The notes: generated by a model from the sequence alone, not told the origin. A stretch of DNA of 64,000 nucleotides from Cardinalis cardinalis (GCA_014549065.1 JACDOX010000001.1:4889481-4953480); one strand, 5' to 3'; shown: positions 11,776 through 25,700, counted from the first letter of the stretch. A program made the numbers and translations.

Positions 11776-14700
11776 AAAAAAAATTGGCAGATTTTTGTTT
11801 ATAACACCCTGCTTTTCTTTGGGTACATTTTTCTCTGTTATTTGGGCTGGACCAATTGAAAACATGGTGCTTTGACATAAAGGAATGAAACCTCGATGAC
11901 TAATTTCTGTCCCATTTACTGCCATCTCTGAGTTTTATTGTGTATTTCTAATCACCAAGTTCCTTAATACTTTCTCTTTTAAGGAAAAGATACTGTGGCT
12001 TTATTTTATAGATATGCTCTGGCTGGGTATGTATCTGCTAGGATTACTTGTGAGACCTATTTGATACATCAGTATACTGTAAAATATGCTGCTGTCTCCA
12101 TCTGGCTGCTCTGAATGCTGGCACACAACCCTAAAAGGAGACCTTGGACATGGCAGTTCCCTTTGTGTCTCTTGCCTCTTCTAGAGCCCTTGTGGAGAAC
12201 TGCCCTATTTACCAGATAGAAATAAGGGATTTTGCAGCTTGTGTGTGGGGTTTTTTTTGTCATAGTATGTTTGTTTGAATAATTTGTCTTGGATAGTATT
12301 GTTGCATGGTGACAGGACTACAGAAAGTGCTTTACCTACTGTAAGCCTTCCATATAATGTGAAAAGATTGTAGGTAGAAGGGCCTCAAAGAGGTAACTTT
12401 TGATGTCCTAACTACCAAAGTAAATTCAAGCCTGTCCCCATTTAAGCTTGTACTGAGAGAAGCATCTAAAAATATTAAAAGTGTTTTTAATCCAGTGCAT
12501 TGATGTGGAAGGGAAATTATGCTCTGTTAGTGTGGATGGACATGCTGTGGCTCTGTTTCCCATCTAAGAATAAGAGGTTTCACCTTATGGTTGCTTATCC
12601 TGTTTACTAAATGCCACTTCTCAATATTCCACTCACTTATTTTGGAATTCCTCAGGCACTGACTGTTCCTNTGAAACGCCAGTGAGCCTTGACAAAAGAA
12701 AAACCCACAAATGAGCAGTCATTTAAAAAAGCTTTATATCTGAGAATCACTGGTCCTGCCATTTCAGCCACCTGCTGCCTGGTGTGGCACTGAGAACAAC
12801 TACCTCCCCCTCAGCCCCTGTGTGTTCTTGGTTCAGGCAGCTGCAGTGAGAATTCTTCTTCAGGCAGTCCAGCAGTGCAGGCTGCCAAGGTTCATCTCCT
12901 GTGTGCTAACCTACAGGGCCTCTGCGTGTGAGAAACATGAAAGTATGACCCCTTTCCAATGGATGATCTAAGGANAAATACATAAATGAAAATGCAGCAG
13001 AGTCCGGTCATCTGTAGTTATAAATAACTTCTGCTGTTTGGTCAGCTGGAATCACACAAACATGCTATTGTTAGGGGCTGCAAGTGTATGCATACTGATT
13101 TTGAAATAGGAATAATGCAGAAAATGAAGGGAGCAATTAACCAGACCAATGCTTGGTGTCTGTCTTACTCTGGCCATCCTGCAGACGGGCACACTGAAGA
13201 GCTGCAGCGCTGTCGATAACTTGGCCCTCGGCCTTCACCACATGCCCAGCTCTGCCAGTGTGGAGAGCTGCTTTCACTGACTGACTTCCTAGAGAAGAGC
13301 ATCAAGCCAGGACTTCTGCAAAAGACAGGCACAGTCCTTCCCCTCCCTTTAGGGCTGGGAGCTGGGTTAGAGTGGGGAAGAATGGGAACAGCAGAAATCG
13401 TCCTTACAGGAGAAGGAGGAAACTAACAGAGCCTTGCATCTCAGGTCAGCTTTTCTCTACGTTTCCCCCACCCTTCTTGTGAACAATAAGTCCATTTGCT
13501 ATCTTCTTGTCCTTCCTTCCCCTTCCCTCCCTGCAATACTTGGCCTGGGAACAGGGTGAAGGGGGTTTTTTGTAGTAGTACCCACAGCAAGCAGGAGGGT
13601 GGAGGCCCTTTGTAGCCTTGGCNAGGGAAGGGCTTGGAGGAGGCTGCTTCCAGGCACCAGCTTTCCAGTCGGGAAGGAATGGAGTGAGGAGTGTCTCTGA
13701 CACGCAGCAAAACAGAAGAGCAGTTAAATAGGCACTGCAAAGGCAAGGGAGTGTTTTGGGGCTGTGTGATTGGCCAGGCTGGAATCTTTGTCAGGGAATT
13801 GCTGGATCGAGTGCTGGACAGGCCTTAGGTGCAGGCTGTGCAACAATTGCTTATCAGATTNGGGTCAATTTTTGCTCTGAGAAGACGTCTTCTAATGCAA
13901 GAATTTAAAATGTTGCAATAGTATGTTCAAGGATTCTCAGATCTGCTGCAGTGTGGTGCCACGTACTTGAATAAAACAGTGAGCCTGTACCTTACCTTGT
14001 TGATACAGCCTTTTGTGCCTAAACACAGACACTCCTCATTGCTTCCTAAGAACTGAGAGAGACAAAGCTGGATGCTCTGGGAAGCTTAAGAAGAACCTGA
14101 GGAGACACAAAGGCTGCCTTTTCAGAAAGGNGCAAGATAGAATAAGTAGATTTGGCCCCCGGCAATTTATATTTGTTCCTCTTCCCTTCTGTCTTGTGCA
14201 AATATTACTCTGCTCTCTTAATTTTGGCGTTTCTGCCCTTGCCTTGCAGACCTGTGCAGTGGGAAGTCAAGCAGGCAGCCCAAAGGCACCGCAGCCAGAA
14301 GAGAAACAGGAGGAGGATGTGGAAATAATTGGAAATCCCTGGGTTCCAGAAAGTCAGCAGAGAACATGCCAGCACCCTTAAGCTAAGGAGGGACCTGGGA
14401 GAGGGCACAGCTTGCATGTTTGGAAGGAGGGAGGGAAGTGCGTGTTAATAAGGCAGTGTGAAGGTCTGTGAACTGCAGGAGAGGCATTCGAGGTGGGAAC
14501 CGCACCCTGTCTCTAATTCCCTCATCCAATCTGGCTGCAGCAGGAGCCCACACAGAAAAGCTCTTTCAATCCCCTGTCAGCTGTCTCCACACTGCTTTTG
14601 GGCTCTGCAAATGGCTAAAATGCAAAGCATGGGTGGTGTGTGTGTGTGCTGTGTTTTGTGTCAGCTTATAAAGCTTTGAAGTTGAGAACTTGTTTTTAAA

Positions 14701-14928
14701 ATAAATTTTCTCGTGTTGTGAAGAACAAAGNAGCAAATTTGCTACCTGAAACAGCCCCCATATCACTTAAATGATCAAATGCGAACGGCTTATTGGAGTA
14801 ATTCAGGAAAAAAACAAAACTACTTCTTAAGAAACAGGCTATAGATTTAAAAGATTCATATTCTTCTCACTCAGGAATAGTGTGCAAACAATATGGATGC
14901 TCCCAACTCTGCTGGCTGCCATGGTTTT

Positions 14929-14951
14929 TATCACACTCTGACAGTGTGATA
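14929..14951. repeat. Perfect inverted repeat, 9-bp arms
   Basis: TATCACACT and AGTGTGATA flank a 5-base spacer, CTGAC. The arms are exact reverse complements. There is no T run on either side, no wider transposon end is recognised, and it may be chance. Confidence 0.85.
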
Positions 14952-15878
14952 GGCTGAGCTGAAGAGTTTTAACTTGTTCTGCAGGACACTTGGCTGGAGC
15001 AAAGAAACTCCTCCATAGCCCAAGACTTAAACAGGTTATTTCATGTGTCAATTCAGCCAGTGCAGAGGAAGTGAAAATCACCCTCAAATGCCCCTTTTTG
15101 GAAAGTCCTCTGGAAGACAGGGAACTTCCCAACTTTANAGTACTGCCAGAACATCCTATTTCAGCAGACCCTTCCAGAATAAATGCTTTGTTAGACTGTG
15201 CATTTCCTTGGGATGCTCATCTGGGAAAAATTAGGATAATTTCTTTAATCAGGCATTGTGNCTGGGGCAGGGAGAATCGGGGAGCCACATGACCTCTCTC
15301 TCACATGCCTGTCCTTTGTGGCTGTGTAGGACTGGGGGGAATCCATCCTCTACTAATGTGCCACTGCAGGCTTAGACAGCCCAATGAACCATTCTGTTTG
15401 CCCTCAGGCTCCTCCAACTTCAAATCAAGCAACAGAGCCACNTTCCTGCATGGAAGCTGCTCAGCAGGAGAAACAGGGAAGAGGTAGCAGCTGCTTAGAG
15501 CTCTCCCNTTTAGCATCCAAGCTGCTTGCTGGCCCTGAGGTGCAGGGAGGGGGAAAGGGTGATGGGAGGCAGCTGGGGAATGTGATGCCCTCTGTATCCT
15601 TCCTGTAGTGACAAGCCTTATTCAAACACTTCAGTTTGAAAAGCTCAGAGTGCAGCTCCAGGAGAATGCTTTCAATTCATAATCAAATATGGGGCAATAA
15701 CAGATGGATAAAACAAACAAATGTGGGGGAGGATGAGGTACATTCTCAAACACTCTGGAGTGTGTTCTGGGAAGAAGACACCCACTTTCTACATGTTTTT
15801 TCTCATTCAGGGTAAGCTATGGGCGAGTGAACTTTGGTACCTTCTTCACTGTGCTCAGAAAAATTGCTGGAAGATGCA

Positions 15879-15880
<2 letters not shown>

Positions 15881-15909
<29 letters not shown>
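15881..15909. repeat. Poly(T) tract, 29 T
   Basis: Twenty-nine consecutive T are read directly. On the minus strand this would be a poly(A) run. No retrocopy body or polyadenylation signal was recognised upstream in that direction. Confidence 0.9.
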
Positions 15910-15911
<2 letters not shown>

Positions 15912-18900
15912 TGTGGAAACAGTTCTCATGTCCTTGCAGGCTTTGAAGCTCTTCCTACCCCTCCTGTATTACTCTTCTGCTTCTTACATGAGGAAACTGA
16001 GCAAGTAGCTTGTCTTTCTGATCAGCTCTAATCCTCCCCTGTCACTTTGCCAGCAGATGAAGCCTGCAGAGTGGAGCCCTGGCACAGCAACCCCTACNTG
16101 CATTAGTGCTCTGTGGGCCTCATTGTGTTACACTCCTCATGATCCCTGCTCTGCATGCTCTGCAAGAGGCTCTTCTGTCCAGTGGTGCACTGGGCTCCCA
16201 CTGCATGTGCAGCCAACTCCATTGTTCTGTTGGTGATGATAATACATAGGCTTTTACAGCTAAGAAAGCCTCCATGCAAGCTGGGGGGCTTCTCAAGGCA
16301 CAGCAGATCAGTCACCAGAAAAACAGCAGAATGCTAGAGGAGTCNGTAATGATTTATCATCTCAATGTGCTTGAGTTCCTATGGCTTGGGACTGCACATA
16401 AGATTTAAAACCTGCAGCAGACGTGGGGACATTGGTAGTAAATGAAGGTCCTGACAAAATGGTGTAAGGTGAACTTTCTCAGTTCAATCTTGCTGATCAG
16501 TANGGGGTTACTGAGCAGACAGGGAGGATCTCTGCAGTTGGCAGGCCTGTGCAATAGTAGCTACAAGTGAAGTATGTCAGCATTTTGGAAATCAAGTTTT
16601 TAACTTCATGGGTTAATGGCACATAGATTATAATAGCAGAATTTCCCTTCTATTGTCTGTGCAGCAAGACATCTCTCACCTTTAATTTGTTTTCAAATGT
16701 GATCCATTTCTGCCACCTGTCAGCCAGCCACAGANGCAATATCATACCTGTAGGGAGGTCAAGGACAGAACCAAGTAGTCAGTTTGAGGAAAGGGTAATA
16801 TACATTTCAAATCAGCAGCAGTAGTTTAATTCTAGAAACAATGACAAAATGCTTTTAATTTTTGATCCCGAGTTCAGTTTTGGAGCCTTGTTTTGAAAAC
16901 AGAACATTCTCTTGGCATGCCTCTACTCATTTCTTAAATGTGCCAGTGGAGGAAACATCATGCTCCTGTCTTCAGCTTCTTTGTAATAAGATCCAGTTAA
17001 ACAACTAAAGATATTAAAAATTCATTAGAGCATTTCAATGGTATAGTCAATGAGACCTGTTGTTTATCAAAGCATTTCCAGCCAAATAAAATGTCTTTTT
17101 TTTTTTAATCATATAGTGGAAGACATTTGTTCAGAGTGCTTTGTATAAAATTGATTTTGTATTTATATGGAAATCATTTTACACTTCTTTAATAAAGCAG
17201 TAGGTAAAGTTAGGTAATAGGGCAGATCCGTGAGAACATCTCAGCTTCAACTGCCAAATTCCCCTTTAGGTCAAACAGCACAGGTGAATTACATCACAGT
17301 ACTGGGGCGGTACTCAGCAATAAAAGAAGTTAATTGCAAATGCTTCATTAATTGTCTTCCTCATTAAGTATTTTTAGGGTACCTAAAGGTTTGCAAGTGA
17401 AAATACGGTGAACCAAATTCTGCTCTGATCTCCTAATGGTGTCTCAGAAAGAAGATCTTGGGTTACCCACATGAACTATCAGCCCCCAAATTATTGTGGT
17501 ACTTATTTCTGACACTACTAGATACTAGAAACACAGGAGGCTTTGGGCAAATCGAAATTGTATTGCAAAGGCAAATTTGCCACAAGAAAATAGCTTGTCA
17601 AGTCTCATTTTGAGAACACAAATCAAGAGCCAAAATAGCTGATGCATTTTCTTATCACCCAGAAACTTGCACAAGTTCTTCAAAAGCTGTTATCATGGAA
17701 ATAGCTCTGTTCAATGTGATCTCAGTTCTACCTCTCAGTGTAGTTACTGAGAATGCTAGCTGGAGATCTGAAGTTAACCACAATGTCCCAGTACAATAAA
17801 AGTTGAGCCGATGCATTAGATCTGCATGACCTTTCACAGGAATCTAGATTGAAGGTGACAGCAAACTTGACAATTGAGTTAAGAGTCATGTTGGTGAGGA
17901 AAAATCGTATGAGGCTTGCTGCAGTTCCCATCAATCTAAACACAGTGGGGTCTGGTATTCTTGTTCGAAGGATTCTGTTATTCTTTTAAAACTATTTGAA
18001 AGGGTAATGGACATTTATGCTTGGAAGACTAGGGACCTATTTTAATTTATGAGATTTCAGTATTTTAAGCTTTAAATTAGTATTTAAAATGTATGCTTAT
18101 CTTATGATATAAAATCCGTGGTTAAGCTTAGAACATAATGTTTCTCCAGATGTTTACATACATGAGCCAAACTGAGAAAAAGATTGTCAAATAATTTAAT
18201 ATCCAGCTCTGGAGAAAAACTTGCTTGAAATCTCTTCTGAACTGTGAATCATTAAAAAGAGTAATCTTAAGTGCACAGTATTTTTCAGTGGAAGTCTGAA
18301 AAGACTTCATAGTCTTACAAGGACATATTTTATATACATACATTAAATACNTACTCCTAAGCCTCCAAATAAAGATATATAAAGAGTACTACTTTCAATA
18401 CTGTGATTTATCATGAACAGAACATGCTCAGTTCTATGCATTTTTCTCTTGCATTTAGAAATTTATTCTTGTCAGAAGTACAGAAGCTTCCAAAGCTTCC
18501 TTTTCTTGTAAAGATGTGCCTGATCTTATCTTCTATAAAAAGCTCTATTTTGGCTAACGTTCTATTTACATAGGAATGCAAGCATAATTAAATGCTGACA
18601 GCAAAAGGTCTGTTTGGGTGAAATATGAATGAGTATCTTATAGCGATGTGGTTAACAAACCTTATAAAAATAAAAAGGAGAAGCTGCACCCTCACACACT
18701 GGGCAGTGTTAGTAGAGGGTGTCCTGGAGTGGAGGTATGTAAACAACAAGGTGGCAGTGTTAGGTTTGTGGTGTTGACAGCAGCATAAACAGCATAAAGA
18801 AGCCTTCTAAACAAAATCTCCAGCTGATCAGTGGAGCCGACCCACCACAGGCCTCCAGAGCTGCTGAGGAGGCGAGGTGCATGGCTAGAGGTGCCTGTGT

Positions 18901-19340
18901 GCTTGCACCAGCAGGGAAGAGGTGTGTGAGGTACTGCTCCGCCATGGGGCTGGGAACAGGTGTGACCCCAAGAGGAGAGCGGACTTGGAAGCTCTAGAGG
19001 GCTGGCACATCACAGGGCTTTAGCAGCACCAGCTCTTCTGCTGCCCCAAATTACAGAAAAGGAAGAAGTAGCCCCACTAGAAGTTAATTTAGCAAACCAC
19101 TAGGCTTTCTCTGTCAGGAAAAAACAGAGTCAGTGAAATCCTGACCCCCTTAAATCTGCAGGAATGTTACAGCTGATTTCAGAGGGCAGTAAAACACTAA
19201 CCTATCCCTTTTCCTAAGTCTCTCTAGCCCAAGCTGCCTGTGTGGTTTTTAAGGGCACAGAAAATGATCAATACTCTGTCCATCTTTCTCCTTTTCTAAA
19301 TTCTCCCTTTGTCTGCCTGTTCTGTTGGANTCAAAAGCCA

Positions 19341-19345
19341 GTGTG
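19341..19345. repeat. Target-site duplication GTGTG, left copy
   Basis: GTGTG lies directly before the LTR terminus TGTTGGAATC and is repeated exactly at 19769-19773 directly after the other terminus. Confidence 0.7.
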
Positions 19346-19768
19346 TGTTGGAATCACACACGGATGCTGAAAAGCAATGTGGTATCGGTGATATTTTCCC
19401 GACATCCGAGAGGAATGATGAGGAGGACTCCATCTTATCAGAAGGCTAATTAATGACTTTATTATACTATATTATTCTATAGTCTATTATACTATATTAC
19501 AATTAAATCTAAACTGAATTTGCACAAGCACCCAACTCAACTCAGCTGCCCAGAATCTCGTGGCCGCCTGCTGACCGACAGTCTGCACATGTGCTTGGCC
19601 CTGATAGGCCAAGGAAGCAAAACACCATCACTCTGGGTAAACAATCTCCACATTGCATTCTACTTTGGCACAACACAGGAGCAGCGAATGAGATAAGAAT
19701 TGTTTTGATCATTCTTTTCTCTGCTTCTCTCACTGCTTCTCTCAGGTTCAGAGAATGTGAATCCCACA
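19346..19768 (-). mobile_element. Solo LTR, ERVL-like endogenous retrovirus
   Basis: The element is 423 bp, starts with TG and ends with CA on the plus strand, and has related inverted ends: TGTTGGAATCACAC at the left, and TGTGGGATTCACAT when the right end is read on the minus strand. It is flanked by a perfect 5-bp duplication, GTGTG. On the minus strand AATAAA lies about 112 bp from the 3' end, after an AT-rich stretch of TATAGT-type motifs. Five-base duplications fit the ERVL class, and the sequence resembles LTRs I remember from songbird genomes. No internal retroviral sequence is adjacent, so it is probably a solo LTR left by recombination. Open frames inside it are not genes. Confidence 0.8.
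19458..19463 (-). promoter_or_regulatory. AATAAA polyadenylation hexamer of the solo LTR
   Basis: TTTATT on the plus strand reads AATAAA on the minus strand and sets the LTR orientation. Whether it still works is unknown. Confidence 0.7.
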
Positions 19769-19773
19769 GTGTG
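19769..19773. repeat. Target-site duplication GTGTG, right copy
   Basis: An exact repeat of 19341-19345, directly after the LTR terminus CCCACA. Confidence 0.7.
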
Positions 19774-22700
19774 ACATGAAGGAAATACTGATTTGCACAG
19801 TGTTGTGGATCTTCCTGAGAACGAGAGTGAGCCCAGGTACCTTCTTTTTTATGTCACAGGCCATGAAAAGTAGCGCTAAGTGAGATATGAACTGCCCTGA
19901 ACAGATGCAGCTGGTGTGTTTGACTGTGATAAGTGGTGGAAAAGCATGCCATATCTTCCCTTAGGAATGTGTTTATTGGTTGAAATGTTGCATCTGATAC
20001 CATTTTGTACTGGNAAGTTTAAATAGGGAATACATGTATACTTGTGGCAAATACTTAAACAGATGGTTATAGTTGGGTTTGCTCTTGTTAATGCAGTTAT
20101 TCACTGTTGCCAATGTTTTAAAATGNATCTGTATAAACTTGGGCATTTAGATACATATTTCAGTTTATAAAGAAGTGGTCTCATTTTCCAAAGCACTGAG
20201 ACTACAAGATTTCTTGAAAAATAATTGTATGAGCATCAAGTGAAGTGTTGACATGATTGCATGTAGATAAATGTGATCACAGTTGTTCATATAGAAATCA
20301 GATCCATTCCAGATTCCATTCTAGAAGATGTATAGGTGCATTCATTCAATGCTAATGTCCTATGTCTCAGCAGCTTGTTAGAAAGTGCCATCTGNTTTAA
20401 AATCAGAAGAAACTGTTTTTGGAAGATTCCTAGGTTATGGTATTTCAAATTTCTTTGTAGCTGCAATTAAACCTACTAAATAATTAAGTATTTAATAGCA
20501 TATTTTGTAGCACNACCTTTATTTGGCTTGTAGTGTAGTTGATTAAATTTAGAAGATTATACAGGCTTGTCCTTTCTTTTTCGTTGACTGATGGAAGTAA
20601 TTTGTCACTGTTTCCATCTCAGGCCACATGATTAAGATCAGAGTCAAGAACACAACTGTGCAGATCTCAACCACTGGGACCATTGCTGTGCACTGAGATA
20701 ACCAAAAAAGGTAGAGACTGAAAGAAGACAGTACGATTTGAAATTAATCAAGATGTAACAACTCCCTTCTGTAGGCTGTGGTTGGGAATTCTCAGCTGAG
20801 CTGAGTGTGCCAATGGCTGATTCACAACTGCTGGCCTGTTCCTTCTCTGACCTAACGCTGTGCTCTTCTCACAGCTGCTGGGCTGCTGATAAATCCTCTG
20901 AAGTCTAAAACCTTGGGTTGCCTGAGGTTAAGGGAGCCCTGACAGTCTGCACCAGCTGAAGATCAGTCCCTGGGTGTCTGAACCCTACAGGGAGTGTTTT
21001 TTTCCAGTGAGCAAGATGTTTGAGGGAACTGCAGGGACTGTGATCTGAGAATACTGGGGGGAAGCAACAGCCAAGACCCAAATAATAGTTCCTTTGGTAG
21101 CAGCTAACACATTTCCCAAATGCAGTGTTGTCCATGTAACTTGAAAAGAATTCTGAATGAGTCTGTGGCAGAATAAACTAGTTAATGAGATCATGGGAGA
21201 GGTTTTTTTTTCCTTGATGACCAACTGTTGTCTTGTCTGGTGGTAATAAATACACGACAACCACAAGTAATGGAAGAGCTTATAATTGCCAACAATACTG
21301 GATCCCAGGCTTTCTTTTCCATGGGCCAGTGCAGTGCACGGGCCACACTGTAGTTCAAAAGAACAGACAGGCTGAAAGCAAAACATAGATTTTCCCTTCC
21401 AGCGTGGGCTTTTGCAGNACTTCTGAAAAAAAAAAACNAACTCAAAAAAACCCCAATTCCCTGTAGAGTATTTATTTCAGTTAATCTTTANAGACCAGTT
21501 ACACAACTCAGGAAAAGTATGTGAAGAAAAAGATAGGACGCTTTCCATAAGGATGGCTGGGCTTGGTAGGAAGATCTGCTTCCGATTAACATGCCAAGAA
21601 GGTACTGAGGTTGAAAGAGAATTTTACTAGACANTTTTAAAGGAAACTGTTTAGAAAAATGCCATGTACTGACCTTTGAGAAAGATCTCCAGAATCAGTG
21701 TTTCCTTCCAGTTCACTCTGAGGTCTCTACCTTTCTTCTCTGTCATGCACTCAATAGCAATAGTAATAATACCAATACTTTCTGTACTGCAACACTCTCT
21801 ACTTCAAAGCACTTCACAAACACTGGACTAGATTCAGTCTGGTCTTCTATGGATATAAACTTTCTGTTGAAACCCTGGCTCTGTTATAGTGAATGGCAAA
21901 TTTCCCACTGCCTTCAGTGAGGTTGAGATTTCACTCACTCCTTGTCAAAGAATTTGGGCAAAGCAAACCTTCTGAAAGAGGTGAACGTGATAGCTGAAAG
22001 GAGATGAAACCTCTCTTCATTTCAGGGAACACATAAATTCTCAAAATGGAGGACAGGCACCTCCAGACTGTTAGGGAAGTGACAAAGGGAAGAAAGCCTA
22101 ACCGATTATTNATCTCGCAGTGTCTCTTTTCTCCTAAGTCAAGCATTAGGACAGTTCTCTGGTTTTGTTGTGCACTCAAATTTGTAAGTCTCTGGTCATA
22201 TAGATATGACTAAACAGCTGCTTGACTTACTAGCTTGTTTATAACTTACTGACTTCTTGATAGCCTTAGTTTTCCAGTTTTCCAGTACTTTTGCTTAGCA
22301 TTGTCACTTGCAGTTGTTCATATCAGAACAGTAGGGCTTTATGCCCCTTTACACAGAGGCAGACCAGTCAGTAGTCAGATCCTTGCTCACATGCATGCTT
22401 GAATGTGTTTTACTTTTTAATACTTAAAACACTGCCAGTGTCTTGAATATTTTTAGTCCTTTTTGCCACATTGTTCAGTGAAGANAGCCTTTAAAGTCTT
22501 TTTGGGACGAAGAAGATACTGTATGTTTTCAGAAGTATATTTGGAGGTTGTAAAATGTTAAATGTTTATTTTGTTTGAGTAAACATTGCTTTTATAGTTT
22601 TCTGATCCCAAAGAAATTATTAGCCATATTCAAGGCTGAAGAGGAGACATAGCACAGAATATCAAAACTGAACAGTGAGGAAGATATTAAGAAATAAAAA

Positions 22701-25700
22701 TGCTTTAAAAACTAGTTGAAACATTGAGTGATGGCAGCCAGCTATATTTGCTCCTTCAGATCAAGGCTCTCAACCTGAAATCCTTATTTGGGGTAGAATT
22801 TGTATGATGTTGCCATCTGCCTTTGCTTTTGAATGATCCTACTGAGCATTTCTACCCTCCTGGGGTAAATAAACCCCATCTGTCCAACAGTGTCTGTTAC
22901 CTGAGCTGCTCTCATTTTCAGCTTCCAGTTGGTACATTCTGAATATGCCAAAGAGCAATCCTGACATCTTGGCCTTGTTTTTCTTTCTGTTCTTCCATGT
23001 GTGTATCTTATTACATGGAAGTATGCTGAGAGGTCGTTTGCCATGTAAAAATGTGATGAAAATTGAAGGAAGACTTCAGATTTTGGCCACAGTTCTTCTA
23101 CATTTTTTTCCCTATGTATAAGTCTTTACAGCATAGCCAGAAGAGAATGTGGAAACAGCTGAAAAGTACGTTGCTCTTCTCCTCCTTAGGTCTAAAGTCA
23201 TAATTTCTCTGAGTATTTTGGAAAAGCTGCTTTCCAAATATGAGCTTCACAGCGTTACCGTGGCCTTGTATTTGCATTCTGTGCCTCATCACTAGGAGCA
23301 GCTGAACTAGTTTAAATTCTCAAAAGCAATGAGAAATTCACTAGAGACANTAAATCATAGACATCATGAACTTCTGACTAGTGTGAAGTCATTCAGAAAT
23401 ATATTTCCCACCAGATCTCTGCAGTCTGTGGTATTCCCATCAGGTGATTAATCCTCTGTCAGGGTGCAAAAGGAGACAAGGAAATACAGCAGATAAGGAA
23501 TACAACACTGATTATGCTTCCAGACTCTTTGGGTGATAGAAAGAGACTGTAATCAGTTGCAATGCCTTGCACTGTATGCCTTTTAAAAATTCTAAATTAT
23601 GACTGAAGTGATAAAGTGCTCTGAAGTTTAATGTGTGAGTGCATGTAGGGGTCTATATGTGTAAAGAATAAAAAATAAAACCACTGCATTATCTTTCCTG
23701 ACTAGCTGAAAATACATATTTTTTGGGAAGTTTTTTGGGAAGATTTTCAGTTTTTATTTTTTCCCCTTTGGGCTGGGACATCAGTCTCTGTAGTGTAAGA
23801 GGAACACACAATATTCGANATTGTCTGTTACAGTGATTACTGTCATTATTGGCCTCTGAGTGTGCTTGCTCTCATAGGAAAACTTGGCAGCACTGGATGT
23901 TACCAGATGCTTGAAGTTTGAGTAAAAGTGAAGAGGAGCACAGGTGTATAAACCCAGGAGAAAGAACAACTCAGTGAACAGGAATTATGATCAAATACAA
24001 GAAAGAAGAGTGGGTTGGTAGTGCTTGAGTGAAAAATGCAATTTTTCTATTGCAGAGATTGAACAGANTTTTGACTGAAATCAGTGATTTAAAAGAAAAC
24101 AGTGGATGCCCTTAAACACTTTTTCCCTGAAGGACTCTAAATGTTGTGGTGATTGCTGTATAACCTGACTGGCACTGTCTGAATGGGAAGGGGTGGGAAT
24201 GGTGTTTGGAGCTGTTGATAAGGGTTCTGATTGAAATACTGCATGCCTCAAAGAAGCAAGGAATGGAAGGCAAGTAGCTTTTGGCTTCAGTCCTTATCCC
24301 TTCTTGAATGGTTAAAAGGAAGAGAGTGCCATGTAATCAGAACTGAAATTTCATTAAAAGCATGGAACAGATTGTGTGGCTCTCATTTACACCTGCACAA
24401 ATTTGGATTTGTTCCATGAAGCCCAACTGACTGGTGGAACTGAGCCTGGCGTCTCATGTGTGCATGGTCTCTGGCTCTGGCAACAGTGGCGGGTGAGCTG
24501 CTATCAGGAAATGGGGCATGTGTTTCTGTCCTCAGATCTGTGTGCTAGGCCTGGCCTGACAGATGTTAAAGTGCCTCTGAGTAAGCAGGGAAATTATATA
24601 CAAAAGTTTCCTATTACGGCTGGAATAAACAATTTCTTAACTTTTGTGTATGCTTGTCTTTCAGAGAGGCACTGTGCTCTGACTCTGTAAGAACACTGAT
24701 TAATTGCCTCAGTTCCTCTGGATCCCAGCACCTCTGGAACCTGTGGGAAATTCCTTTTCATACTATTACACTGACTTCTCAAAAAAAGTTTAAGTGCTTC
24801 ATAAGCATAAATTAATTCAGCCAAACAGCATTTCTGTGATGTGGGAAAACCTGTGATGCCTACCTGACACCACTTACTTGACTTGCTTAATANTACAAAC
24901 TGAATCAGTGATGTAGATAAGAACCAAACTCGGGATCCCTTCTTCTGACCTCNTTGCTTCATGCAGTGAATACAGACATGGCAAACTCACAATTTTAAAC
25001 AAGTGGCTGGATTGTGACTAGTGCACCTTTACATGATAGTGCAAAAGCAATTCCTTTTATGAATTCCTCCTCCCACTTCAAAAACTACCTTTAGGGAGAG
25101 GCGAACGCTCTAAAAAACTCACTCTTACAAATGTAGCACNGAACCATTTCTGCCCTTAATTTTTTACCCCCGTATAACTGTGAGTGGCTTTACTTAACAT
25201 TCACAATCCAGTTTCTTACTTAGGTGACTGAGTTAGCTGACTGGCCTTTANATTTGGTTCCCTTTGGAGTCAACAGACAGGTGTGTATCTAGGAGGTTCT
25301 TCCAAAGCACGATTCAGAGCAAAAGTCCAAGNCAGGTGGTCAGATTTGAGTGAGTGCCTAAAGCCTTGACAAACTCATGTTCCTGATTGCAAAAGGCGGA
25401 GCTGGGATTCATCTGACAACACAGTATAAAAGAAGTGAAGTATGCCTGACAGAGAAAAGACCAAGAGGTGAGTATGTCTGTGCTATGCTTGCNCATCTAT
25501 GAGGGCTCTAAGCAATAGGAATAAATGTACAGTGGAGACATCTATGTTACAGCCAAGTGTCTAGCTGGATTTGCAGTACTGAGCATAACTCAGAAACTAC
25601 ACATTACTTTTTGAAGGCTGATTAAAATTGCCAGTTTTGCATTAATGATTGGACAACCTGTTGTCATTTGCCCTCTCCCTTACATAAAAACTTCTGCCAG

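Larger units (their letters stand above)
11776..19345. other. Noncoding DNA, no gene recognised
   Basis: Unique sequence with moderately GC-rich patches near 12750-14400 and 15300-15600, and AT-rich DNA from about 16900 to 18700. The open frames carry no recognisable domain. It contains the hairpin at 14929-14951 and the T29 tract at 15881-15909, listed separately. A 43-codon open frame at 13149-13280 is mentioned as a finding only. Confidence 0.55.

Noticed and set aside
19542..19733. 63-codon minus-strand frame
   Set aside because: It lies wholly inside the solo LTR and is not a gene.
24640..24695. Possible microexon between a CTTTCAG acceptor and a GTAAG donor
   Set aside because: About 20 bases with no neighbouring exon; such pairs occur often by chance.
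25380..25430. MIR-like GGAGCTGGGATTC match on the minus strand
   Set aside because: Only about 13 bases agree and the flanks do not extend the match.
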